Assembly (NCBI GenBank): GCA_023150535.1
Contig: JAKLKS010000007.1
Span: forward strand, 1-41,459
DNA length: 41,459 nt
Source of the DNA: Planctomycetota bacterium
Lineage (GTDB): Bacteria; Planctomycetota; JAJSAM01; JAKLKS01
Reading direction: 5' to 3'
A program made the position numbers and the translations under genes. The notes beneath the pieces were generated by a model. That model was given only the letters and a program-made list of their open reading frames with translations. It had not been told where the DNA came from and did not search any database. Positions 8,503 to 15,960 of this stretch are shown piece after piece (the stretch's first letter is position 1; the number at the start of each line of letters is the position of its first letter).

Positions 8503-9704
8503 CTACTCCGCCGGCACCGCCACGGTGCAGGGGACCGCGTCGAAGACCAGGGCGCCGGAGAGGGCGTCCTTCGTCCCGTCCCCGTCGGTGTCCACGTCGG
8601 CGAGGAGTCCGAGGAGGGTCGCCATCCCGTTGATCTGGTCCGCGTCCTCCGGGAAGAGGAGGATCGCGAGCTGGATCGCGACCTCCGGGGGGAAGGAGAA
8701 GGCGACGATCCCCGCGTTCGCGGTGGGTGAGGCGGTCCCCTCGAGGTGGACCGGGCCCGCGAGGTCCAGGGTCCCGAGGCCGAGGGGCAGTTCCGCGAGG
8801 TCGAGCGTGAAGTGGTAGTCCCCGCCCGGTGCGAGGGGGCCCGTGGTCCGCAGCAGCGGGCGGCCGTCCGGCGCGGGGGGGGGTCCCCGTCGGTGTCGCT
8901 CACCGCCTCGAAGCCGGCCGTCACCGAGGGGTCCCCCGAGAAGGAGCGGACGTCCCACATCTCCACCGCCAGCAGGAGGGATCCGTCGGCCAGCGCCGCC
9001 GCGAGGGCCGCGTCCACGGAGGCGCCCGCGTCCCCGAGCCCGAAGGAGCCGAGCAGGGCGAGCATGGAGCCGAGCGCGTTGTTCGGCGTGCCGTTCCCGT
9101 CGAAGTCGTGGCCGGTGCCCGCGGGGGCGAGGGAGAGCGCCGAGAGGACCCAGGAGGCGGAGAGGTCCCCCCCGCTCCCGTCGTCGGGGACCGCCGCCGC
9201 GTGCCTCGCGGCCGCGGCGAGCGCGGCCAGCTCCCTCCTCCGCGTGGCGGAGGCCGCCGCCTTCGCGAGGAACCGGTCCACGAGGACGAGCCGCTTCTCC
9301 GCCGCGGCCAGGGCCTTCCCCTCGAGCGAGCCCCCGCCGAGGACGTCCTCCACGATGCCGCGGAGGGCGAGCACGTCCTCCCCGTACCCCTCCGCCGCCG
9401 CGGCGAGCGGGCCGGCGAGCCCCTCCACGGCCGCGAGCCTCCCCTCCACGAGCCCCGCCGCCTTCGAGGCCCCCTTCAGTTCGGAGGCGAGGCCGGCGTC
9501 CCCGGGGATCCGGTCGAGGGCGGCGAGCAGCCGGTCCAGGGACTTCCGGGTCCGGAGGTCCTCCTTCGAGACCGCGTCCGCCAGCGCGGAGCGGGCGTCT
9601 CCGGCGGCCGTGGAGAGGTCGTCGAGCCGGCCCGTGGAGCCCACCGCCAGCGCGGCGGAGGCGGCGAGGGCCAGGAGGGCGGAGGAGAGGATCGTCCGGG
9701 TCAT
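8503..9704 (-). CDS. Secreted Asp-rich protein, frameshifted in a G run
   Basis: The start is ATG 9704 with a signal peptide (TILSSALLALAASAALAVG). An Ala-rich helical stretch follows, then GHDFDGNGTPNNALGSML, a calcium-loop-like segment, and FEAVSDTDGDPP. The frame then breaks at nine G at 8875-8883. Shifting by one base restores APDGRPLLRTTGPLAPGGDY and continues to DVDTDGDGTKDALSGALVFD and a TAG at 8503. The two halves together make one ~400-residue protein. Either one base is missing from the run by sequencing error, or the gene is truly broken or switched by slippage. Without correction the first frame runs on into Arg/Ser-rich sequence. The D-x-D-G loops suggest calcium binding outside the cytoplasm. 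Function unknown. Confidence 0.7.
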
Positions 9705-9710
9705 GGGGGG

Positions 9711-9716
9711 ATCCTA
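9711..9716 (-). promoter_or_regulatory. -10 box, likely leaderless, for the Asp-rich secreted protein
   Basis: TAGGAT on the minus strand, then six C and the ATG at 9704. A start point 6-7 bases after the -10 would fall on the A of ATG, so the mRNA would have no leader. No Shine-Dalgarno sequence is present. It lies in the 17-base gap after the transporter gene. Confidence 0.6.
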
Positions 9717-9721
9717 CACCA

Positions 9722-10813
9722 TCACAGCATCAGGACGCCGAGGGCCAGCGTCGCCGCCGTGGTGAGGGCGCCGAACTTCAGGTACTCGAGGAACCCGAGT
9801 TCGTGCCGCTCCCGCGCCCCCTCGGCCACGATGATGTTCGCCACCGACCCCAGGAGGGTCAGGTTCCCGGCGAAGGTGGTCGCCATGGCGGCGAGCAGCC
9901 ACCCCCGGTCGTCGCTCCCCAGGGCCGCGATCTTCGGCGCCGCCACGAGCACGATGGGGACGTTGCTCACGACGTTGCTCCCCAGGGCCAGCGCCCCCGC
10001 CAGGATTCCCCGCCCCGCCGCGGTGCCGAGGTCCACCGGCGGCACCTCCTCCCAGGCCCGGTCGGCGACGCCCGTGAGGGCGAAGCCCCGCACCACCACG
10101 AAGAGCCCCGCGAAGAACAGCAGCACCGACCAGTCCACCTCGCGCAGCACGGGCGAGGGGTCCTCCCGGGAGAGGAGGGCCAGGAGCGCGAACCCCCCGA
10201 GCGCGCACCAGGCGAGCGGAAGCCCCGCGAGGAACCCGCCGGCCACGAGGGCCGTGGCCAGGATCGCCCGCCGGAGCCCCGGCCGCGGCGGCTCGGGGGG
10301 CGGGGGGTCGAGGTGCCGCGGCGGCCCCAGGGTCCGCCGGTAGAAGAGGACGAGGAGGACCGCGTTGAGGACCAGCGCCGCCGCCGCCACCGGCGCCATG
10401 CGGAGCGCGTAGGAGCGGAACTCCAGGCCCCCGAGGCTCCCGAGCATCATGCACTGCGGGTTCCCCACCAGCGTGGCCACGCTGCCCGCGTTCGCCCCCG
10501 TGGCCACGGCCATGAGGAAGGGGGTGTAGGGGAGCCCCATGCGGTGGCACAGCGCCACGACCACGGGGGTGAGGAAGATGCAGACGGCGTCGTTCACGAG
10601 GAGGGCGGAGAGGAGGCCGGAGAGGAGGGCGACCCCCGCCAGGAGCGCGGACGGGGACGGGAAGCGGCGCACCAGGAACCCCCCGGCGAGGCCGAAGAAG
10701 CCCGCCTTCGCGAGGTAGGCGACGATGCCCATCATCCCGAGGAGGAGGCCGAGGGTCGCGAGGTCCACCGCCCGGAAGGCCTCCTCCGGGGGGAGCCCCG
10801 CCACGAGCACCAT
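9722..10813 (-). CDS. SLC13/ArsB-superfamily anion transporter
   Basis: From ATG 10813 the product has 363 residues and ~10 membrane segments. Family signatures: DLATLGLLLGMMGIVAYLAK; NDAVCIFLTPVVVAL; ATGANAGSVATLVGNPQ; second-half repeat SNVVSNVPIVLVAAP and TFAGNLTLLGSVANIIVAE. The repeated Asn/Pro loops are typical of the ion-transporter superfamily that includes ArsB, NhaD and SLC13; the substrate cannot be told. Family-like sequence continues in frame about 35 codons upstream (LATGIFAATYLLVSARRFRW) with no ATG, GTG or TTG, so the true start may be CTG at 10918-10916. It lies just downstream of the MBL hydrolase gene on the same strand. Confidence 0.88.
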   Translation of the reverse strand: MVLVAGLPPEEAFRAVDLATLGLLLGMMGIVAYLAKAGFFGLAGGFLVRRFPSPSALLAGVALLSGLLSALLVNDAVCIFLTPVVVALCHRMGLPYTPFLMAVATGANAGSVATLVGNPQCMMLGSLGGLEFRSYALRMAPVAAAALVLNAVLLVLFYRRTLGPPRHLDPPPPEPPRPGLRRAILATALVAGGFLAGLPLAWCALGGFALLALLSREDPSPVLREVDWSVLLFFAGLFVVVRGFALTGVADRAWEEVPPVDLGTAAGRGILAGALALGSNVVSNVPIVLVAAPKIAALGSDDRGWLLAAMATTFAGNLTLLGSVANIIVAEGARERHELGFLEYLKFGALTTAATLALGVLML

Positions 10814-10943
10814 GGCCGCCGCGCCGGCCAGCGCCGCCGCGGGGCGACCGAGGGGGAGCCAGCGGAACCTCCGGGCGGAGACGAGGAGGTAGGTGGCGGC
10901 GAAGATCCCCGTCGCCAGTCCCGGGTGGAAGTCGGGGCCGTGG

Positions 10944-11624
10944 CTAGCCGTAGGGGAGGTCCCCCGGGGCGTCGAGCAGTTCCGCTCCGTCGCCGACGAA
11001 GGGGTTCCCCGCCTTCTCCTCCCCCACCGTCGTGTCCGGCCCGTGCCCCGAGTGGACGACGGTCCCCCCCGGAAGCGCGAAGATCCTCCCGCGGATGGAG
11101 CGGACGATGGTCGGGAAGTCGCCGCCCGGGAAGTCGGTGCGTCCGATGGAGCCCTGGAAGAGGAGGTCCCCGGAGAAGAGGGTCCCCGCGCCGTCGTGGA
11201 AGCAGACGCCCCCGGGCGAGTGGCCCGGAGTGTGGAGCGTCTCCAGCAGGGCGTCCCCGAAGCGGATGCGCTCCCCCTCCGCGAGGGGCCGGTCCACCAC
11301 GGGGAGGGCGGAGGGGGGCTCCAGGCCGAACATCGCCGCCTGCCGCTCCAGGGCCTCCAGCCAGTAGCCGTCCGCCGGGTGCATGCGGAACGGGGCCCCC
11401 GTGGCCTCGCGGAGCGCCGCCGCCCCCCAGACGTGGTCGATGTGGCCGTGGGTGGCCAGGATCCCGAGGACCTTCACCCGCTCCTTCCGGAGGAGGGAGA
11501 GCACCCCCTCCGGCTCGAAGCCGGGGTCCACGACCACCCCCTCCCGGGTGCGGGGGCAGAAGGCGACCCAGGTGTTCTCGACGAAGGGGCCGTTGACGAG
11601 GCAGCGGACCTCGAGGGGGGGCAT
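10944..11624 (-). CDS. Metallo-beta-lactamase-fold hydrolase, glyoxalase II type
   Basis: The product has 226 residues in a single domain. Metal ligands are visible in order: THGHIDH near residue 60 (HxHxDH), HTPGHSPGG near 133, the bridging Asp in LFSGDLLFQGSIGRTDFPGG near 155, and the last His in VVHSGHGPDTTVG near 200, followed by EEKAGNPFV. This is the layout of YcbL/glyoxalase-II-like thioesterases, which hydrolyse thioester substrates such as S-lactoylglutathione analogues. The real substrate is unknown. No signal peptide is seen. It is the first gene of a minus-strand unit with the anion transporter and is divergent from ispG (68 bases between). Confidence 0.9.
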   Translation of the reverse strand: MPPLEVRCLVNGPFVENTWVAFCPRTREGVVVDPGFEPEGVLSLLRKERVKVLGILATHGHIDHVWGAAALREATGAPFRMHPADGYWLEALERQAAMFGLEPPSALPVVDRPLAEGERIRFGDALLETLHTPGHSPGGVCFHDGAGTLFSGDLLFQGSIGRTDFPGGDFPTIVRSIRGRIFALPGGTVVHSGHGPDTTVGEEKAGNPFVGDGAELLDAPGDLPYG

Positions 11625-11680
11625 GGGGAGGAGGATCGCCGCCGCCCCCGGGGGGGCGGAGGATTCCCGAGCCCCCGGGC

Positions 11681-11686
11681 TACAAT
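11681..11686 (+). promoter_or_regulatory. -10 box, likely leaderless, for ispG
   Basis: TACAAT, then six C, then the GTG start at 11693. The spacing equals that at the Asp-rich, DUF501 and basic-peptide genes. No purine-rich ribosome site is present between. A -35 match is not evident. Confidence 0.6.
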
Positions 11687-11692
11687 CCCCCC

Positions 11693-13594
11693 GTGATCGA
11701 CCCCGCCCTCCCCTACTGCCTGGACCCCTTCGGCTACCGCCGCCGCCCGACGCGGGCCGTGAAGGTCGGCCGCGTGACCGTGGGGGGGGGCGCCCCCATC
11801 AGCGTCCAGTCCATGACGACGCCCGACCCCGAGGACGTGGAGGGGAACGTCGCCCAGGCGCTGGCCCTCGCGGAGGCCGGCTGCGACATCGTGCGCGTCA
11901 CCACCCCCACGGTGAGGGCCGCCGAGGCCCTCGGCCGCATCCGGGACGCCCTGCGCGCGAAGGGGTGCGAGGTCCCCCTCGTGGCCGACATCCACTTCAA
12001 CCCCGAGGCGGCGCTGCGGGCCGCGGACTTCGCCGACAAGGTCCGCGTCAACCCGGGCAACTACGCCGACGGGAGGAAGGCGGGCGGCGGGGAGTACTCC
12101 GACGCCGAGTACGAGGCGGGGGTCCGCCGCGCGGCGGAGCGGTTCGCCCCCCTCGTCGAGAAGTGCGCCCGCCTCGGGCGGGCGATCCGGGTGGGCGTCA
12201 ACCACGGCTCCCTCTCGGACCGGGTCATGAGCCGCTTCGGCGACAACCCCGAGGGCATGGTCGAGAGCGCCCTCGAGTTCCTCCGCACCGCCGAGTCCAT
12301 GGGGTTCCGGGACGTGATCGTCTCCATGAAGGCGAGCAGCGTCCGCGTCATGGTCGTCGCCTGCCGCCTGCTGGCGGCCCGCATGGCGGCGGAGGGGTTC
12401 GACCACCCCCTCCACCTCGGCGTCACCGAGGCGGGCAACGGCTTGGACGGCCGGGTGAAGAGCGCCATCGGCATCGGTTCCCTGCTGGCCGACGGGATCG
12501 GCGACACCGTGCGCGTCTCCCTCACCGAGGACCCGGTCCGGGAGATCCCCGTGGCCCGGGCCCTCGTCGCCCCCTTCCTGGGCGAGGGGCGCCACGGTGG
12601 GGAGCCGATCCTCGCCCGGGGCGGGCTCCCCGCGGGCACGCCCGAGGCGCGCGACCCCTTCGACCCCCGCCGCCGCCGGTGCGAGACCGTCGAGTGGCAG
12701 GGGATCCGCCTCGGCGGGGAGGAGCCCGTCCGCGTCGGGCTCTTCACCACGGGCGGGGCGCCCGGGGGCCGGAACGGCGGCGCGGCGGAGGATCCGCCCG
12801 CCGGCGATCCGCCGCTCGAACTGCGCGGGGGCGCCCACCCCACGGACTTCCCGGGGGCCCGCGCCCTCCCCGCCGGGGCCTCGGAGCGGGAGGTCCGGGA
12901 GACCGCCCGGTCGGGGCTCCCCGTCGTCGTCTACCCCCGGTGGCGGTCGGGCGATCGCACCTCCGGCGTCGTCGCGCTCCGCATGGTGGCCACGGTGGCG
13001 GGGCTCCGGGCGGCGGGGGCGAGGGGGGTGATCGTGGAGATCCCCGTCTCCGGCGGCGGCCGCACCGTGGCCCGCGCCCTCTCCGCCGCCCTCGACCAGG
13101 CGGGGCTCCCGGTGCCGCTCCTCCTCACGGCCGACCTCGGGGACGGCCCCCTCGACGTGGCGAGGGACCTCGGCTCCCTCCTCCTCGACGGCATCGGCGA
13201 CGCCGTGGAGATCGGCGCCCCCCCCGAGCGCGGACGGGAGGCGGTGGACCTCGCCTACACCATCCTCCAGGCCGCCCGGGTCCGCATGACGCGCACCGAC
13301 TTCATCGCCTGCCCCGGCTGCGGGCGCACCCTCTTCGACCTCGAGGAGACCACGAACCGGATCCGGGCCCGCACCGGCCACCTCCGGGGCCTGAAGATCG
13401 CGGTCATGGGCTGCATCGTGAACGGGCCCGGGGAGATGGCGGACGCCGACTTCGGCTACGTCGGGAGCGCGCCGGGGAGGGTGAGCCTCTACGTGGGGCG
13501 GGAGTGCGTCGCGCGGTCCGTCCCGGAGGAGGAGGCGGAGGAGAGGCTCGTCGCGCTCATCAAGGAGAGGGGCCGCTGGGCCGATCCCTCCTGA
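11693..13594 (+). CDS. ispG: 4-hydroxy-3-methylbut-2-enyl-diphosphate synthase, long three-domain form
   Basis: The product has 633 residues with a GTG start. IspG makes HMBPP from MEcPP in the MEP isoprenoid pathway using a 4Fe-4S cluster. The N-terminal TIM barrel (1-~290) has APISVQSMTTPDPEDVEGN, VADIHFNPEAAL, KVRVNPGNY and LGVTEAGNG. An insert domain (~300-520) follows, as in plant and chlamydial IspG; the short form of most bacteria lacks it. The C-terminal domain carries the cluster cysteines Cys540, Cys543 (CPGCG) and Cys574 (MGCIVNGPGE), with Glu581 of the NGPGE motif as the fourth ligand. Menaquinone made by the futalosine genes downstream needs isoprenoid side chains, so the context is coherent. 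Confidence 0.97.
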   Translation: MIDPALPYCLDPFGYRRRPTRAVKVGRVTVGGGAPISVQSMTTPDPEDVEGNVAQALALAEAGCDIVRVTTPTVRAAEALGRIRDALRAKGCEVPLVADIHFNPEAALRAADFADKVRVNPGNYADGRKAGGGEYSDAEYEAGVRRAAERFAPLVEKCARLGRAIRVGVNHGSLSDRVMSRFGDNPEGMVESALEFLRTAESMGFRDVIVSMKASSVRVMVVACRLLAARMAAEGFDHPLHLGVTEAGNGLDGRVKSAIGIGSLLADGIGDTVRVSLTEDPVREIPVARALVAPFLGEGRHGGEPILARGGLPAGTPEARDPFDPRRRRCETVEWQGIRLGGEEPVRVGLFTTGGAPGGRNGGAAEDPPAGDPPLELRGGAHPTDFPGARALPAGASEREVRETARSGLPVVVYPRWRSGDRTSGVVALRMVATVAGLRAAGARGVIVEIPVSGGGRTVARALSAALDQAGLPVPLLLTADLGDGPLDVARDLGSLLLDGIGDAVEIGAPPERGREAVDLAYTILQAARVRMTRTDFIACPGCGRTLFDLEETTNRIRARTGHLRGLKIAVMGCIVNGPGEMADADFGYVGSAPGRVSLYVGRECVARSVPEEEAEERLVALIKERGRWADPS

Positions 13595-13666
13595 CCGGTA
13601 CGGAGCCGGGCTCCCGCACGACACCCCGCGCCGCGGATTTGGGCCTCCCCGCCTCCGGCCATCCCC

Positions 13667-13672
13667 TACCCT
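13667..13672 (+). promoter_or_regulatory. Possible -10 box for the beta-propeller-like gene
   Basis: TACCCT, with the GTG start 32 bases later, in the 109-base gap after ispG. No convincing -35 or terminator is seen in this gap. Confidence 0.3.
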
Positions 13673-13703
13673 GAGGACGGCGCGCGGTGCGGGCCCCGCG
13701 CCA

Positions 13704-15569
13704 GTGAACCGATCGATGAGAACCCTCCGCCCCCTCCGCCCCCTCCTGCCCGCGGCCGCCGCCGCGGCCCTCCTCCTCGTCCCGGCCGGGGCGGCCGTCC
13801 GCACCTCGGGATGGCCCGACGCGCCCGGCGACGGCCTGCGCGCCGCCGTCCTCGGGGCCGGGGAGGCCGCCGCCGACCTCTCCCTGGAGCCCGGCCGCCG
13901 CAACGACCTCTTCCTCGCCTGGACCGAGGGCCCCGGGAGCCTGCTGCGCGTCCAGCGCCTCACCGACGCCGGCGCCCCGGCCTACGGCGCCTCCGGCGCG
14001 GTCGTCCGCGCGGGGGGCGGCCTCGGCATCGCCGGCACCCGGCCCGCCGGGGACGCCCGGGGCCCCTTCGAACTGCTCCCGGCCACGGACGGCGGCGTCC
14101 TCGTCGCCTGGACCGAGGCCTCGGAGACGGGCCGCGCGCTCCGGGTGCAGCGCCTCGGGTCCGCGGGGGAGACCCTCTTCGCCGCCGGCGGCGTCCCCCT
14201 CCTCGACGGCCTCGGGCCCGACGGCGGCGACGCGGCCGTCTGCGGGGACGGATCCGACGGCGCCGCCGCGGCGGGGGTCATCGGCGAGGACGGGAAGGGC
14301 TTCGCCCGGGTGAACCGGGTGGGACCCCAGGGGACCACGGTCTGGCCGGTGCCGGGCCTCGCGCTGGATGCCGCTCCCGATCCGAAGAGCGGGCCCTCGG
14401 TGGCCGCCTTCCCCGGCGGCGAGACGGCGGTCTGCTGGAGGCGCGACGACGGGGCGGGGCTGCGCTTCCAGGTGGTCGATTCCACGGGGTTCCGGCTCCC
14501 CGCCGGCGGCGTCGCCCTCGGACCCTCCTCCGACGGCGCGCCGGGCATGCGCTCCGCCGGGTCCTTCCTGCCCGGCTCCATGCTCGTGGCCCATCGGTTC
14601 TCCGGGACGGTGCTGGTCAAGCTCGTGGGCTTCGACGGCGCCGTGGTCCGGGACGAGGCCGCGGGCTCCACCACGCTCGCGGGGCCTCCCCTCGTCACGG
14701 CCGTCAACGCGCAGATCGGCGGTCTCCCCGAGGGGATCGAGGTGAAGGGGGTCCGCACGGACGGGACCGCGGTCCGCTTCGTGCGGGACCTCACCGGGGC
14801 GTGGCGGGCCGTCGAGACCCTCTCGCCGCCGGGGGGAGTTCCCGAGGGGGTACCGGGGGCCCTCGGGGGGCCGGGCTGGTTCTTCGACCTCGGCGCCTCC
14901 GACCTCTCCCCCGCCGGGCTTGCGGCGGGCTACCGGTTCGGCGTGCCGGAGACCGGGACGCTGGACCCCTCCCTCGGGCCCTGGCTCGCCCTCGCCCCGG
15001 GGGCGACGGGGTTCCTGCGGTGCGCCGTCGGAGGGCCCTGGGTCTGGTCCGCCTGGGTGGACGGTTCGGGCTCCGCGGACGCCGTGGTCGCGGCGCGGTC
15101 CGGGGCCTTCGGGGGGCAGGACGTGCTCGATGCCCGGGGCCTCCTCCTGCGGAAGGCGACGGTGACGCGGCCCGCCGCGGGATCGGGGACCGTGAACGCG
15201 CAGGCGCCGGAGGCGGCGCTGCCGGGGACCCGGGACCCGGAGACGGGGAGGACGGCGCTCCCCTCGGAGTTCCGGCTGCGCATCGGGAGCGAGCGCGGGA
15301 CGACGGCGTCGCTGTCGCTCGCCTCCTGGAAGGGGTCGAAGAGCCTCTCCTGGAAGGCCGCGGTGTCGGGTCCGGGGGGGATGGCGGGGACGGTGTCGGC
15401 GGGGCCCTCGGGACGGGGAATCCGGGTGAAGGTGAAGGGGATCCCGACGGACCCGGCGGAGCGGGTGCTCTGGATCCGGGTGGACCTCGACGACCGTTCG
15501 CAGGCGGCCACGGTGCTGCTCGCCCCGAAGGGGAGGACGGGGGCGAAGGGGATCTTCAGGGGGCCCTAG
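13704..15569 (+). CDS. Secreted protein with beta-propeller-like repeats, unknown function
   Basis: The product has 621 residues. The start is GTG 13704 or ATG 13716 (four codons later); no strong ribosome site decides. A signal peptide (LLPAAAAAALLLVPAGAAV) is followed by repeated strands that share the pattern LRVQRLTDAG / LRVQRLGSAGE / ARVNRVGPQGT / LRFQVVDSTGF, each followed by Gly-rich turns such as YGASGAVV, FAAGGVPL and PAGGVAL. This recalls the 'vqrld.dG..lwg.nG' blades of bacterial secreted propellers. The last ~120 residues are Ser/Gly-rich beta sequence. There is no sorting signal and no catalytic motif. Its stop overlaps the 3' end of the convergent AbrB gene by 14 bases. Confidence 0.82.
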   Translation: MNRSMRTLRPLRPLLPAAAAAALLLVPAGAAVRTSGWPDAPGDGLRAAVLGAGEAAADLSLEPGRRNDLFLAWTEGPGSLLRVQRLTDAGAPAYGASGAVVRAGGGLGIAGTRPAGDARGPFELLPATDGGVLVAWTEASETGRALRVQRLGSAGETLFAAGGVPLLDGLGPDGGDAAVCGDGSDGAAAAGVIGEDGKGFARVNRVGPQGTTVWPVPGLALDAAPDPKSGPSVAAFPGGETAVCWRRDDGAGLRFQVVDSTGFRLPAGGVALGPSSDGAPGMRSAGSFLPGSMLVAHRFSGTVLVKLVGFDGAVVRDEAAGSTTLAGPPLVTAVNAQIGGLPEGIEVKGVRTDGTAVRFVRDLTGAWRAVETLSPPGGVPEGVPGALGGPGWFFDLGASDLSPAGLAAGYRFGVPETGTLDPSLGPWLALAPGATGFLRCAVGGPWVWSAWVDGSGSADAVVAARSGAFGGQDVLDARGLLLRKATVTRPAAGSGTVNAQAPEAALPGTRDPETGRTALPSEFRLRIGSERGTTASLSLASWKGSKSLSWKAAVSGPGGMAGTVSAGPSGRGIRVKVKGIPTDPAERVLWIRVDLDDRSQAATVLLAPKGRTGAKGIFRGP

Positions 15570-15807
15570 GTGCGTCCGGACCCTCCGCCAGCCGGCGGAG
15601 GGCGTTCCCGTAGCGAAGATAGCACTCCTCCAGGGCCTCCTCGAACCGTGCCCGCCTCCCCGGATCCGGTTCCGGGGAGACGAGGAGGGCCCCGCCCTCC
15701 ACCCGCACCCGCAGGGGGGTGTCCTCCTGGATCCCGAGGAGAACCAGTTGTTCCCGGTCGAGGATCAGGGCGAAGTCGTCGCCGTGGCGAACGAGTCTCC
15801 GGATCAT
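15556..15807 (-). CDS. SpoVT/AbrB (MazE-like) domain protein, no toxin partner seen
   Basis: The product has 83 residues. ATG 15807 is preceded by GGAGAAGG. Residues 1-45 fit the swapped-hairpin AbrB/MazE DNA-binding domain: MIRRLVRHGDDFALILDREQ, then LLGIQEDTPLRVRVEGGALLV with the family's 'lgi..gd.v.v...g..l.i.p' pattern. The tail (RRARFEEALEECYLRYGNAL) is helical and acidic, like antitoxin C-termini that clamp a toxin. Antitoxins of this type usually precede a Fic/Doc, PIN or MazF toxin, but downstream on this strand lies only the convergent gene. It may be an orphan antitoxin or a small regulator. Confidence 0.8.
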   Translation of the reverse strand: MIRRLVRHGDDFALILDREQLVLLGIQEDTPLRVRVEGGALLVSPEPDPGRRARFEEALEECYLRYGNALRRLAEGPDAPRAP

Positions 15808-15924
15808 GCCTTCTCCGACTCCCCGGTCCCGCGATGGAGGTGCATCCCACCACCCCCCGGCCCGACCCGGCCTGCGACGGCAGAAGGACCGGACCTCCCC
15901 CTCGATCCCGCGCTCCCCCCCCGC

Positions 15925-15930
15925 TAGGAT
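15925..15930 (+). promoter_or_regulatory. -10 box of the FAD oxidoreductase-rhodanese gene
   Basis: TAGGAT, about 30 bases before the ATG at 15961. The leader contains CGGAGGGAGG, a strong ribosome site at 15946-15955. A weak -35 (TCGATC, 15902-15907) is 17 bases upstream. Confidence 0.5.
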
Positions 15931-15960
15931 CCCCGCTCCGGCGTTCGGAGGGAGGCCACC

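Noticed and set aside
11474-13963. Open minus-strand frame opposite ispG
   Set aside because: ispG carries all catalytic residues on the plus strand; the antisense product is compositionally biased with no motif.
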